The notes below the pieces were generated by a model. The model searched no databases. It saw only the letters and a program-made list of their open reading frames with translations, and was not told where the DNA came from. This document shows, piece after piece, positions 1 to 7,611 of a stretch of 33,216 nucleotides of DNA (the stretch's first letter is position 1; every line of letters starts with the position of its first letter). The translations under genes were made by a program, and so were the position numbers. The DNA comes from Thermoleophilia bacterium (GTDB lineage Bacteria; Actinomycetota; Thermoleophilia; BMS3ABIN01): contig JACUUL010000021.1 of the NCBI GenBank assembly GCA_014859345.1, positions 1 to 33,216 of the forward strand, written 5' to 3'.

Positions 1-62
1 TCTGCAGCTGAACATTAGCCTCAATTTGATTTAATGGCAAATGCCCTGGGCCCTCAACCATT

Positions 63-72
63 ACCTGACCCC
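63..72. repeat. Short copy of the palindrome core (GGGGTCAGGT)
   Basis: On the minus strand these ten bases read GGGGTCAGGT and lie 6 bases after the TAA stop of the FkbM methyltransferase. The same ten bases begin each arm of the perfect palindrome at 30278-30329, which also sits at the 3' end of a methyltransferase gene. A short inverted repeat, TAATGG (32-37) and CCATTA (58-63), lies next to it. This may be a decayed copy of the same repeat family, but ten bases could also match by chance. Confidence 0.25.
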
Positions 73-78
73 GCTCCT

Positions 79-807
79 TTAACGGGTCGCCCAGTATGTG
101 GTGAAAAACATCCTGTCGCCGGTTTTTTCCCGGATGGTCTCATCATCCGGAGGCGGATCGTCCAGAAACTCCAGCTTGAAACCCAGCTCATCGAGCAGCC
201 TGAGATACTCAGACGGATCAACCCCGGCCCGCTTGGTGCCGTAAGTCCAAAGCTCTCCCATCAAGGTGACACGCCCCGATTTGGCGATGATGTCCCGCAT
301 GCCCCTTAACGCGTAATATTCGTATCCCTGGATGTCCATCTTGATGAAATCCACGGCTTCGCCGCGCAGATATTCATCGATGGAGACGCAATCTATCTCC
401 ATCCGGGGGCGGCCCTCTCCGATATCGTAAGTCTGGTGATCAACGTTCATCTCCTCGGAGAGGTAAAGGTAGGCTTTTTTCGTGTTTTCCGCCACGGCGA
501 CGGGGTGCAGCCGCACATTGGGCAGCGATCCGGCCAGCGACTCGAGATGCCGGAAATTCAGCGGCTCCGGCTCGAATGCATGCACGCGTCCGTCTTTGCC
601 CACCAGTGAGGAAAACAGCATGGTGTAATAGCCGATGTTGGCCCCGATGTCCAGCACGGTCATCCCCGGCCTTACCGTCTCGCGGATGCGAGCGATCCAC
701 TTCCGGTCGGAGATCTTCTTGTACGGGAAATAAAGGCGCCGGTACAAACGGAAGTTTTTCTTATATATGCTGTTTGCCAGCCGGAAGCGGATGGGATAGT
801 AATGCAA
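79..807 (-). CDS. FkbM-family SAM-dependent methyltransferase (copy 1)
   Basis: A 242-residue class I methyltransferase of the FkbM family, which typically O-methylates sugars or natural products in the cytoplasm. Motif [13 protein letters not shown], lies at residues 51-62, followed by the acidic AFEPEP (77-82) that should bind the ribose of SAM, and IKMDIQGYE (155-163), the family's IKxDxEGxE signature with Q in place of the first E. Translation most likely starts at TTG (807-805), because AGGAG lies 6 bases upstream. It shares strand with the B12-rSAM gene at 980-2356 but is separated by 172 bases holding a palindrome, so it may have its own promoter. A second FkbM gene lies at 12644-13393. 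The acceptor is unknown; the surrounding membrane glycosyltransferase and flippases suggest a glycan or lipid-linked intermediate. Confidence 0.9.
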   Translation of the reverse strand: MHYYPIRFRLANSIYKKNFRLYRRLYFPYKKISDRKWIARIRETVRPGMTVLDIGANIGYYTMLFSSLVGKDGRVHAFEPEPLNFRHLESLAGSLPNVRLHPVAVAENTKKAYLYLSEEMNVDHQTYDIGEGRPRMEIDCVSIDEYLRGEAVDFIKMDIQGYEYYALRGMRDIIAKSGRVTLMGELWTYGTKRAGVDPSEYLRLLDELGFKLEFLDDPPPDDETIREKTGDRMFFTTYWATR

Positions 808-843
808 GCGCGACTCCTGTGTCGAAATGACCGCCAGGGCACA

Positions 844-885
844 AATATTAGCAGGGCACCTGGTAGATGAGAAGCTAATATTAGC
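844..885. promoter_or_regulatory. Palindrome and inverted half-site upstream of FkbM 1
   Basis: GCTAATATTAGC at 874-885 is a perfect 12-bp palindrome. A half-site, AATATTAGC, lies at 844-852 and is an exact inverted match to GCTAATATT at 874-882, with 21 bases between the arms. The pair is in the AT-richer part of the 172-base gap upstream of the FkbM gene (minus strand). It could be an operator or a stem-loop. No regulator gene is seen in the window. Confidence 0.4.
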
Positions 886-979
886 GGCCCGAGCCAGAGC
901 CGGAGGATCTTAAATCACACGGTCAGGAAGGCAGATTCTTGCGCCGCCAGCCATCTGGACCGGGCCGCGGCCTTCCCGG

Positions 980-2356
980 TCAGCCGTTGTAACGCCAGGT
1001 ATAGTCCATAACGGTTCGGAAGACATCGCGCAGCTGCGACATCCTTATCGACCTGGCCGTGTTCCAGACCTGGCGGGGACGCAAGTAAAATCCGAACACG
1101 GCCCGCCGCTGCCAGCGTTTGAGCTCCCGGGTCGACATCTCACCCACGGGAAAGGGTGTGAAGAATTTGAAAGATTCATAGTCGGGTTCTTTGCCAGCCT
1201 CCTCGATGTACTTTCTGTAGAGGTCCGATCCCGGCAGGGGGGCCATCAGCGTGAAATTGGCCCGGTCGAGGCTCAGGCTGCGCGAGAGCTTCAATGTCTC
1301 CCGCACCGTTTCCCTCGTCTCGCCCGGAAGTCCGATGATGAAAAACCCGTGGGTGGCGATGCCGTGTGATTTTATCATCCTCACCCTCTCCGGCACCAAC
1401 GACAAGTCAAGCTTCTTGCGGTTTAAATCAAGGACGCGCTGGCTGCCGGATTCCAGGCCCAGGCCCACTGAAAAACAGCCGGCGGAACGCATGAGCCCGA
1501 GCAGGCCGTCGTCCAGCGAGTCGATTCTTACCCCGTTGGTGCAGGCCCAGCTGGTCCGGATGCCGCGGCGCAGAATCTCCTCGCAGACCGCGCGCGCGTG
1601 CGATGCCTTCTGCGTGAAGCTGTCATCCATGAAATGAATCTCCTGGACGCCGTATTCGCCAACCAGGAGCTCGATCTCGTCAACCACATCCTCCGGAGAG
1701 CGCCATCTCAGACGTTTTCCCCAGAGCGTGGTCGAGGCGCAGAAACTGCAGTCATAGGCGCAGCCCCTGCTGGTGGTGATGATGGCCACGGGAAAATTCT
1801 GGTGCAGTATCTGGCTCGGCTTGTCCGGATAAGTGCCGGGATCCATGAGATCCCAGGCGGGAAATCCGAGCGCGTCGAGATCGTAGACCCGTTCTCCCTG
1901 CGGGTTCACCACCACGGAGCCGTTTTCGCGGCGGCAAAGGCCGGGAACATCTTCCAGAGGGTCGCCTTTTTCCAGCGATGCGGCCAGCTGCCGGAGGCTG
2001 AGCTCAGACTCCCCCACCATGCCCAGGTCGGCGCCCAGGTCGCTAAAGCTGGAGGGTATGGAAGTGACGTGGGGGCCGCCTGCAATCACCTTGACACCGG
2101 GAGACAGGCGCCGGAACTCCGCCAGGAACTCCCTGGCCGACAGAAATGTCGTACTCAGGACGCTGACGCCGAGGAGGTCCGGTTTCCAGGAGGCGGCCGC
2201 CCGGGCCCCCGTTTCTGGATCCGAGTCGTCCCTGGCCAGGTCGAATATTCGGACTTCGTGCCCATCCTGCCTGATGCTGGCTGCCAGATATCCCAGTCCC
2301 AGGGGCTGCACGACGGTATGCGCCTGCGCATTCGGCGCCACCAGGGCGATCCTCAA
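980..2356 (-). CDS. B12-binding-domain radical SAM protein 1
   Basis: A 458-residue protein with the two-part BchE/HpnJ-like layout. Residues 1-140 form a Rossmann-like cobalamin-binding domain (IALVAPN start; QPLGLGYLAA; IAGGPHVTSIPS near 91-102). The radical SAM domain follows, with cluster cysteines C199, C203 and C206 in SRGCAYDCSFC, a GLGLESGS motif and the IIGLPGET strand typical of B12-rSAM proteins. Such enzymes use a 4Fe-4S cluster and SAM, usually with methylcobalamin, to methylate or rearrange unactivated carbons. The start is TTG at 2356, with AGGAGG 7 bases upstream. Its GGPHVT motif, instead of the WGGYH motif of five others here, places it with the protein at 16594-18054 in a separate subgroup. 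It diverges from the GT39 gene. The substrate cannot be told from sequence. Confidence 0.9.
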   Translation of the reverse strand: MRIALVAPNAQAHTVVQPLGLGYLAASIRQDGHEVRIFDLARDDSDPETGARAAASWKPDLLGVSVLSTTFLSAREFLAEFRRLSPGVKVIAGGPHVTSIPSSFSDLGADLGMVGESELSLRQLAASLEKGDPLEDVPGLCRRENGSVVVNPQGERVYDLDALGFPAWDLMDPGTYPDKPSQILHQNFPVAIITTSRGCAYDCSFCASTTLWGKRLRWRSPEDVVDEIELLVGEYGVQEIHFMDDSFTQKASHARAVCEEILRRGIRTSWACTNGVRIDSLDDGLLGLMRSAGCFSVGLGLESGSQRVLDLNRKKLDLSLVPERVRMIKSHGIATHGFFIIGLPGETRETVRETLKLSRSLSLDRANFTLMAPLPGSDLYRKYIEEAGKEPDYESFKFFTPFPVGEMSTRELKRWQRRAVFGFYLRPRQVWNTARSIRMSQLRDVFRTVMDYTWRYNG

Positions 2357-2649
2357 TGGAATACCTCCTGCTTGTTAACGGGTTCGGATATGAGACCTTT
2401 ATCCCGCCGATAATTGGCGGTTCCGGCGCCCACGGATGCCAGCGGGTGCCTCCCTCGGGGGGTGTATCAGACGGACTGACACTGCCTTTTATACCTCAAA
2501 CGGGATGTTATAAACAAGCGCGACGCGGGCGTTTCTTTAGAAGTCTGAATTGCGGACCGGGATGACAAGGACATCGCCCGCTTTCGGGAGTGGCCGCGGA
2601 CGCCGCTGCTTAAGGCAGGGCCGGGCGATTTCCGTATAATATCCGTGAG
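2357..2649. other. Divergent intergenic region between B12-rSAM 1 and the GT39 gene
   Basis: This 293-base gap separates two divergently transcribed genes, so it must hold both promoters. A stem-loop with arms CCGCC (2404-2408) and GGCGG (2416-2420) lies in the leader side of the minus-strand gene. A TATAAT hexamer serves the plus-strand gene (annotated separately). No cobalamin-riboswitch B12 box (GCCACTG-like) is seen. No convincing reading frame lies inside. Confidence 0.5.
2610..2640 (+). promoter_or_regulatory. Promoter of the GT39 gene; probably a leaderless transcript
   Basis: A perfect -10 hexamer TATAAT lies at 2635-2640 and the ATG starts at 2650, 9 bases later. Transcription would begin at about 2647-2648, leaving almost no leader and no room for a ribosome binding site. 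The -35 is weak (TTAAGG at 2610-2615, spacing 19). Confidence 0.55.
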
Positions 2650-4290
2650 ATGAATAATCAGACACTGAATTCCGGAAGCAGGCATTCAGCCCCCTGGATC
2701 CTGGTCTTGCTGGTGCTTTTTTCCCTGGTGATCCGCGTCGCCGTAGTCCTCACCCGGCAGATGATAGCCGGCGATGAGACCGTTTACGCCCGCATGGCGG
2801 AGAACCTCGCCAGGGGAAACGGGCCGCTGGACATGCTCGGGAGCCCCAGCACCGTCTTTTTCCTGCTGCTGCCAATAATGATCGCAGGGCTCTCCTTCAT
2901 CATTGACGACATCGTGGTTTCCGGATATGCCGTGGCGATTTTGTTTGGCTCCCTTCTGCCGGTTCCCACGTACCTGCTTGGCCGGGACCTGGCAGGCGAG
3001 CGGGCGGGGTTCATGGCGGCGGCCCTGGTGGCGGCCGCTCCATTAACGGTTCAGTATTCATCCCGCATCTACACGGAAGGCGTATACGCTTTTTTCATGC
3101 TGATGGCCGCCTGGCTCGTCTGGCGCCTGCTGAAACAGGGCCGGGCCGCTGACGGCGCCGCCGCAGGCCTCCTTGTGGGACTGGCTTACCTGGCCAACCC
3201 GGCAGCGGTCTTTTACGCGGTGGCTTTTCCGGTCCTGCTGCTGGCCGCGGCTCTCCGGAGCCGCTTGGGGATATTGAAAATGGCCCGGGGGGCGGCCCTG
3301 CTGCTGCTCGTTTTTTTCCTTCTGGGGCTGCCTTACGTCCTTTACCTGCACGGCGAGCTGGGAAAATGGACATACAGTGGCAAGACAGGATACAGCAACA
3401 TCGCCGCTGCCAGGGAGGGCCAGCGGCTGGCGACCCCGGAGGTGGAGAAGGAGACCATGGCCCTGACTGGCGACGGGCGAAGCATCGTTGACATGGAGCG
3501 GCTCGAAGAGAGCCAGGACCCGGTCAGCTTCTATCTGGAGAACCCCGCGACCGGCCTGAAGATCTTTCTGGGCCAGATCCGGATTTTTTACCAGGAAGAG
3601 TTCCCCAAGGTCATGCCCCTCTGGCTGCTGCCATTGCTGGGGCTGGGCCTTTTCAGCAGCGGCTGGGACCGGAACCGCGCCGGGGCCATTGGCTACACCC
3701 TGCTCCTGGCGGCCCCGGTGCTGTTGATTTTCATGATCGATCACCGGGCCCGGTTCTTCGTTCCCTTCGTTCCCCTGGGGATGATCTGGGTGGCCCAGGG
3801 CTGGCAACGGATGGAAGCGTGGGGCCGGGAGACGGCGGCTCTCAGCATCGGCGGCCGCGCCGGTGAGCGTCTGGGACACCGGATTCCGGCTTTCCTGGCG
3901 GCCGCGGTCCTGCTGCCGACCCTGATTCTGACCCTGGCTCTGGCGGCCTCGGAGTCGTACAGCACCGAGTACAGGGAGGCGGGAGAATGGATTAAGGACA
4001 ACGCCGGCAGGGACCTGAGGATCATGGACAGGGAGTTCTCCGCGGCCTACTACGCGGGCGGGACGGTGGTCCTCATCCCTTACGCGGATTACGATCGTAC
4101 CACCGCCTATGCCAGGTTCAACGAAGTCGATTACCTGGTGATCGGCCGCCAGGCTCTGACGGCAGGGCGGCCGGAGCTCATCCGCCTGCTCGAGGAGGAC
4201 GAAGGCTCCCATCCCGAATGGCGGCTGGTGCACACCGTCCTCAAAGGCGCCGACAGGGAAGTGCTCGTGTTCGAGCTGCTGCCGGAGTGA
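2650..4290 (+). CDS. GT39/ArnT-like integral membrane glycosyltransferase
   Basis: A 546-residue polytopic membrane protein of the GT-C fold (PMT/ArnT/DUF2723-like group). These enzymes move a sugar from a polyprenyl-phosphate donor to an acceptor on the outer face of the membrane. The first helix (about 15-35) is followed by the loop AGDETVYARMAENLARGNG, whose acidic pair D42-E43 matches the conserved acidic site in the first outer loop of GT39 enzymes. About ten further hydrophobic helices follow to about residue 440, with a soluble C-terminal part of about 100 residues. It is the only recognisable glycosyltransferase in the window. It has its own promoter and is followed after 49 bases by B12-rSAM 2. 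Donor and acceptor are unknown. Confidence 0.85.
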   Translation: MNNQTLNSGSRHSAPWILVLLVLFSLVIRVAVVLTRQMIAGDETVYARMAENLARGNGPLDMLGSPSTVFFLLLPIMIAGLSFIIDDIVVSGYAVAILFGSLLPVPTYLLGRDLAGERAGFMAAALVAAAPLTVQYSSRIYTEGVYAFFMLMAAWLVWRLLKQGRAADGAAAGLLVGLAYLANPAAVFYAVAFPVLLLAAALRSRLGILKMARGAALLLLVFFLLGLPYVLYLHGELGKWTYSGKTGYSNIAAAREGQRLATPEVEKETMALTGDGRSIVDMERLEESQDPVSFYLENPATGLKIFLGQIRIFYQEEFPKVMPLWLLPLLGLGLFSSGWDRNRAGAIGYTLLLAAPVLLIFMIDHRARFFVPFVPLGMIWVAQGWQRMEAWGRETAALSIGGRAGERLGHRIPAFLAAAVLLPTLILTLALAASESYSTEYREAGEWIKDNAGRDLRIMDREFSAAYYAGGTVVLIPYADYDRTTAYARFNEVDYLVIGRQALTAGRPELIRLLEEDEGSHPEWRLVHTVLKGADREVLVFELLPE

Positions 4291-4304
4291 TCCCGGTGTT
4301 TTCT

Positions 4305-4333
4305 TTCAGACTTGCGTGTTCCGGCTTTATAAT
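4305..4333 (+). promoter_or_regulatory. Promoter of B12-rSAM 2
   Basis: The -10 is a perfect TATAAT at 4328-4333 and the -35 is TTCAGA at 4305-4310 (four of six bases match TTGACA), with an ideal 17-base spacing. The predicted transcription start is about 4340, exactly at an in-frame GTG, so the gene may be leaderless. If this promoter is used, an upstream in-frame GTG at 4316 cannot be the start. Confidence 0.6.
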
Positions 4334-4339
4334 GAGGTA

Positions 4340-5812
4340 GTGAAAACGGTGCCCCGCAACAAGGTAGTTCTCCTCTACCCCAGAAACCATTACGGCAAGA
4401 TCTACCACCCGTGGACCTGGGCGCCGCTGCCCATTCTGGCGGCCTCGGCGCCGCTGTTCGCAGCAGGGTACGAAGTAATCCTGCTGGACGCCAACGTGGA
4501 GCCTGCCTGGCAGAAGAGGGTGGTCGATGAGTGCCGCGATTCGCTGATGCTTGGCATCAGCTCGATGACCGGACCCCAGATCCACTTCGGGCTGGAGGCG
4601 GCCCGGGCGGTGCGGGAGGCCGGCCTGAAACTGCCCATCGTCTGGGGCGGTTACCATCCTTCCATCCTGCCGGAGCAGACCAGCCGGAACGGTTTCGTGG
4701 ACGCGGTCGCACGGGGACAGGGCGAACGGACGCTGCTGGAGGTGGCGGAAAAAATCAGCCAGGGCGAGGACTTCGCGGATATCCGCGGACTCACGATCAC
4801 CCGCGACGGCGAGACCTTCTCCACCCCGGCGCGCCCGGTTGAGGATATCAATAACTTTCCCCGGCTGCCGTACGAGAAGCTGGAGAATCCCAGGCAGTAC
4901 CTTAACAACATGCACGTCGGCACCCGCGTCATCAACTACGTCTCCAGCCAGGGATGCCCCGCCCGCTGCCAGTTCTGCGCGGAGCCGCTGGTCTACGGGC
5001 GGCGCTGGAAGGCATACACTCCCGACCGGGTGATCTCGGACCTGGAGTTTCTGCAAAGCTTCCTTGATATCAACGGTGTCATGTACTTCGACTCCACCTA
5101 CTTCGTAAAGGAGAGCCGGGCCCGGGAGATCTCGGAGAAAATGGTTCAGAGAGGCATGAAACTGGGATGGGCCGCCAATGCCAGGGCGTCGCAACTGGGG
5201 AAATTCTCCGAAGATACTTTCGACGTGCTCAAGCAGAGCGGCCTCTGGGCCTTTCTGGTGGGCGCCGAAAGCGGCTCCGAGGCCCAGCTTGCCAGCATGC
5301 AGAAGGACATCGGGCCCGGTGACATCCTGGAGGCTGCCCGGGTGGCCAGCAGGCATGGCATAAAGATCACATACAGCTTCATAGTCGGGTTTCCCGGGGA
5401 GACTGATCCGGAGATCGAAGAGACGTGGGACGTGATGGAGCAGGTTTCGAAGATCGTGGGCGAATACAATTCACAGCTTCATTTCTACGCGCCCACACCC
5501 GGGAACGCCCTGTACGAGGAAGCAGCTCGATTCGGCTTGAGGACGCCCGAGTCGCTGGAGGAGTGGGCAGCGTTCAGTACCGTGGAAGGCGGGCTGCCCT
5601 GGATGAGCAAGGGATTTATGAACCGCATGCGGCAGCGGGAGTTTTACATGGTGTACGGCTATCCATCGGAGTGGGTTCGCCGCCGGGCGGCCCGCAGCCT
5701 GCTCAGGCGCCTTTATGTCGGGGTGGCCAGCGGCGTCAGCACGGCCCGCTGCCGGCGCCACTTCTGGCGGTTTCCGCTGGACTGGTGGCTGCTGCGCGGC
5801 CTGAGGCAATAA
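4340..5812 (+). CDS. B12-binding-domain radical SAM protein 2 (WGGYH subgroup)
   Basis: About 490 residues. The N-terminal cobalamin-binding-like domain carries WTWAPLPILAASAPL, SSMTG and VWGGYHPSILPEQT. The radical SAM cluster cysteines are C206, C210 and C213 in SSQGCPARCQFC, followed by the GAESGSE motif and FIVGFPGETD. The C-terminus keeps the YAPTPGNALYEE and SLEEWAAF blocks and ends with a short PLDWWLLR tail shared in form with four other proteins here. The start is uncertain: GTG 4340 fits the promoter, GTG 4349 fits a GAGG 11 bases upstream, and GTG 4316 is excluded by the promoter. It is probably cytoplasmic and bound to a lipid or sugar intermediate, but no substrate can be named. 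The closest relatives in the window are at 7612, 18071, 20520 and 26768. Confidence 0.88.
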   Translation: MKTVPRNKVVLLYPRNHYGKIYHPWTWAPLPILAASAPLFAAGYEVILLDANVEPAWQKRVVDECRDSLMLGISSMTGPQIHFGLEAARAVREAGLKLPIVWGGYHPSILPEQTSRNGFVDAVARGQGERTLLEVAEKISQGEDFADIRGLTITRDGETFSTPARPVEDINNFPRLPYEKLENPRQYLNNMHVGTRVINYVSSQGCPARCQFCAEPLVYGRRWKAYTPDRVISDLEFLQSFLDINGVMYFDSTYFVKESRAREISEKMVQRGMKLGWAANARASQLGKFSEDTFDVLKQSGLWAFLVGAESGSEAQLASMQKDIGPGDILEAARVASRHGIKITYSFIVGFPGETDPEIEETWDVMEQVSKIVGEYNSQLHFYAPTPGNALYEEAARFGLRTPESLEEWAAFSTVEGGLPWMSKGFMNRMRQREFYMVYGYPSEWVRRRAARSLLRRLYVGVASGVSTARCRRHFWRFPLDWWLLRGLRQ

Positions 5813-5871
5813 CCGCTTTCGGCCATTAGCGGAGCTTCCGCCTGCAAATTGAGAGCGGAGGCATCTGTCCG
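5813..5871. other. GC-rich stem-loop run after B12-rSAM 2
   Basis: Directly after the stop codon, CCGCT (5813-5817) pairs with AGCGG (5828-5832). A second potential stem follows between TTCCGC and GCGGAG a few bases further on. There is no T-run, so this is not a canonical intrinsic terminator, but the convergent small gene and the strand change suggest transcription may end here. Confidence 0.25.
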
Positions 5872-6075
5872 CTAGATATCGTTTATCGTCCCCGACCTCT
5901 TGCCCATTGAGGCATTTACGGCCCCCATGTGCTGGCGCCTGATCACCGTCATGACGCTCGCTATCTCCTCGAGCTTGCGGGCCACCCGCTCGGCCGGCCA
6001 GTCCTCTTTCTGGTCCGCGACTGTCCGGGCCTCGGCGCGCAGCGCTCTCTCCAGGTCCTTGTAATCCATCATCAT
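5872..6075 (-). CDS. Small hypothetical protein
   Basis: A 67-residue product rich in charged residues and predicted to be mostly helical (DYKDLERALRAEAR, EDWPAERVARKLEEIASVM). It has no signal peptide, membrane segment or cysteine motif. ATG at 6075 is preferred because AGGGAAAG lies about 9 bases upstream; a GTG at 6081 and further ATGs at 6072 and 6069 are alternatives. It stands alone on the minus strand between two plus-strand genes. I do not recognise the family. Amino-acid composition looks like a real protein, but it could be a chance frame or a fragment. Confidence 0.45.
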   Translation of the reverse strand: MMMDYKDLERALRAEARTVADQKEDWPAERVARKLEEIASVMTVIRRQHMGAVNASMGKRSGTINDI

Positions 6076-6151
6076 GGTCACCGACTTTCCCTAAGTGGTA
6101 ACATATATCCGCTTAATCATCCCATTACCTTACCTCAGGATTCTTAAACTG

Positions 6152-7576
6152 ATGATCAGCCGCCGCGAAGTGCTGAAACATTCCGGATACCTTCTCTCAG
6201 CGCGCCTGTTCGCCAGGCTTGCGTCCGTGCCGTTCCTTATATACGTGGCTGCTTCCCTGGGCCCTTCCCTGTTCGGGGTATTCAGCTTTGTGCTGGCTAC
6301 TGTTGAGATGATCTCCTCGCTCAGCGATCTGGGTATGTCGCGATACGGCGCCAGGGCGATCGTGCGGATGAAGCAGGGAAGGGAGCGCATGGCCGGCATG
6401 ATCCTGACCTTCCAGGTGGCGACGTCGGTCCTGCTTTCGGGCCTGGCGCTGCTGTTCATCCTCGCCCTCGCGCCGGAACAGCCCAAGCTCAACGTGGCGC
6501 TGCTGGGGCTTGCGGGCATCTTTTTCTCAGCCTTCATCTTCACCACGGAGACGATTTTTACGGGTTTCCGCCGCTTCGGAGCTTCGGCGACGCTGGCGGT
6601 ATTGGGCCGTCTCGCCTACGTGGCGCTGGGCGTCCTCGTTCTGGCTCTCGGCTACTCGGTGACGGCGGTGATGATGGCCTTCGTGGCCGGCATGGCCGTG
6701 GAAAGCGTGCTGAGGATGGGATATACCCTGGCCAGGGTGACTTCCTTCTCGCTGCGCTTTGGCGCCTCGGAGTTTAAGGAGGTGGCCGTGGGAACCCTCC
6801 CCTTCGCCGTAACCGCCATCGCAATCCTGGTCTTCTACCGGGCGGACATGATAATAATGGGGGCGCTCAGGGGCGACCGGGATGTAGGCATCTACAGCGC
6901 CGCCTATTCCTTCTTCTCCTTTTTCATGTGGTTTCCGATCGTGCTCAGCCGGGCCCTGCTGCCCGGCCTGACGTCGAGATTTCTGGAGAATCCCCGTGAC
7001 GCCGAACAGTCGAGCTGGTTCTGGTACCGGGCGGTGGGAATCGTCGGCATCCCCATATCCTTTACCATGACTATGCTGGCGCGCCCCCTCTTTGAGACCC
7101 TGCTGCCGGCGGCCTACGAGGGATCCATCATCACGCTGCAGATCCTCATGTGGGCGATTCCCCCGCTGATGATGGTAAGCCTGGGATTCATCGCCCTGAC
7201 GGTGACCGACCGGGAGAAGCAGGGAGCGAGGACGACCCTGGTTACCGCCGCCCTGATCGTGGCGCTGGACTTGGTTCTGATCAGACTGTTCGGTCCGGTG
7301 GGGGCGGCGGCGGCCATGGTAAGCGCCACAGCGGTCTGGATCGTGCAGGTGCAATGGCTGCTCAGGAAGCATGTCTTCGCGCCGCACCACGGCCTGCTGC
7401 TTACGTTCACGTTGCCGGTGAGCGGCGGCGTGGCCATGGCGCTTTCAGCGCTGCTGGCGATGCCGTTGGGCGGCGTGGTGTCGCTGGCCGCGGGCCTGAG
7501 TGTCTATGCGGCGGTAATACTGGGGGGTCGCCAGATAGAGCGGCGGCTGGTTTCACGGCCGGCGGGAGCAGCCTGA
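6152..7576 (+). CDS. Wzx/MATE-like flippase (copy 1)
   Basis: A 474-residue polytopic protein of the polysaccharide biosynthesis (MVF/Wzx) superfamily, which flips polyprenyl-linked glycans or similar lipids to the outer face of the membrane. The N-terminal block HSGYLLSARLFARLASVPF, then AASLGPSLFGVFSFV and SDLGMSRYGARAIV, is the signature of this family. About 12-14 helices follow, including the FYRADMIIMG segment and an RFLENPRD loop. ATG 6152 is chosen since the conserved N-terminal block begins there; an in-frame GTG at 6095 would add 19 unlikely residues. It converges on B12-rSAM 3. A paralog at 9230-10651 shares the same blocks, so the locus may export two substrates or have duplicated its exporter. 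Confidence 0.88.
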   Translation: MISRREVLKHSGYLLSARLFARLASVPFLIYVAASLGPSLFGVFSFVLATVEMISSLSDLGMSRYGARAIVRMKQGRERMAGMILTFQVATSVLLSGLALLFILALAPEQPKLNVALLGLAGIFFSAFIFTTETIFTGFRRFGASATLAVLGRLAYVALGVLVLALGYSVTAVMMAFVAGMAVESVLRMGYTLARVTSFSLRFGASEFKEVAVGTLPFAVTAIAILVFYRADMIIMGALRGDRDVGIYSAAYSFFSFFMWFPIVLSRALLPGLTSRFLENPRDAEQSSWFWYRAVGIVGIPISFTMTMLARPLFETLLPAAYEGSIITLQILMWAIPPLMMVSLGFIALTVTDREKQGARTTLVTAALIVALDLVLIRLFGPVGAAAAMVSATAVWIVQVQWLLRKHVFAPHHGLLLTFTLPVSGGVAMALSALLAMPLGGVVSLAAGLSVYAAVILGGRQIERRLVSRPAGAA

Positions 7577-7611
7577 GCAAACGCGGCCGCCGCGGCGCCG
7601 AGGGGTCCGTG

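Noticed and set aside
2357-2649. Cobalamin riboswitch in front of B12-rSAM 1
   Set aside because: No B12 box or the long conserved core was seen here or in the other intergenic regions.
3058-4233. A 391-residue minus-strand frame inside the GT39 gene
   Set aside because: It is rich in Q, G and P with no motif; the plus-strand frame has clear membrane helices and the GT39 acidic loop.
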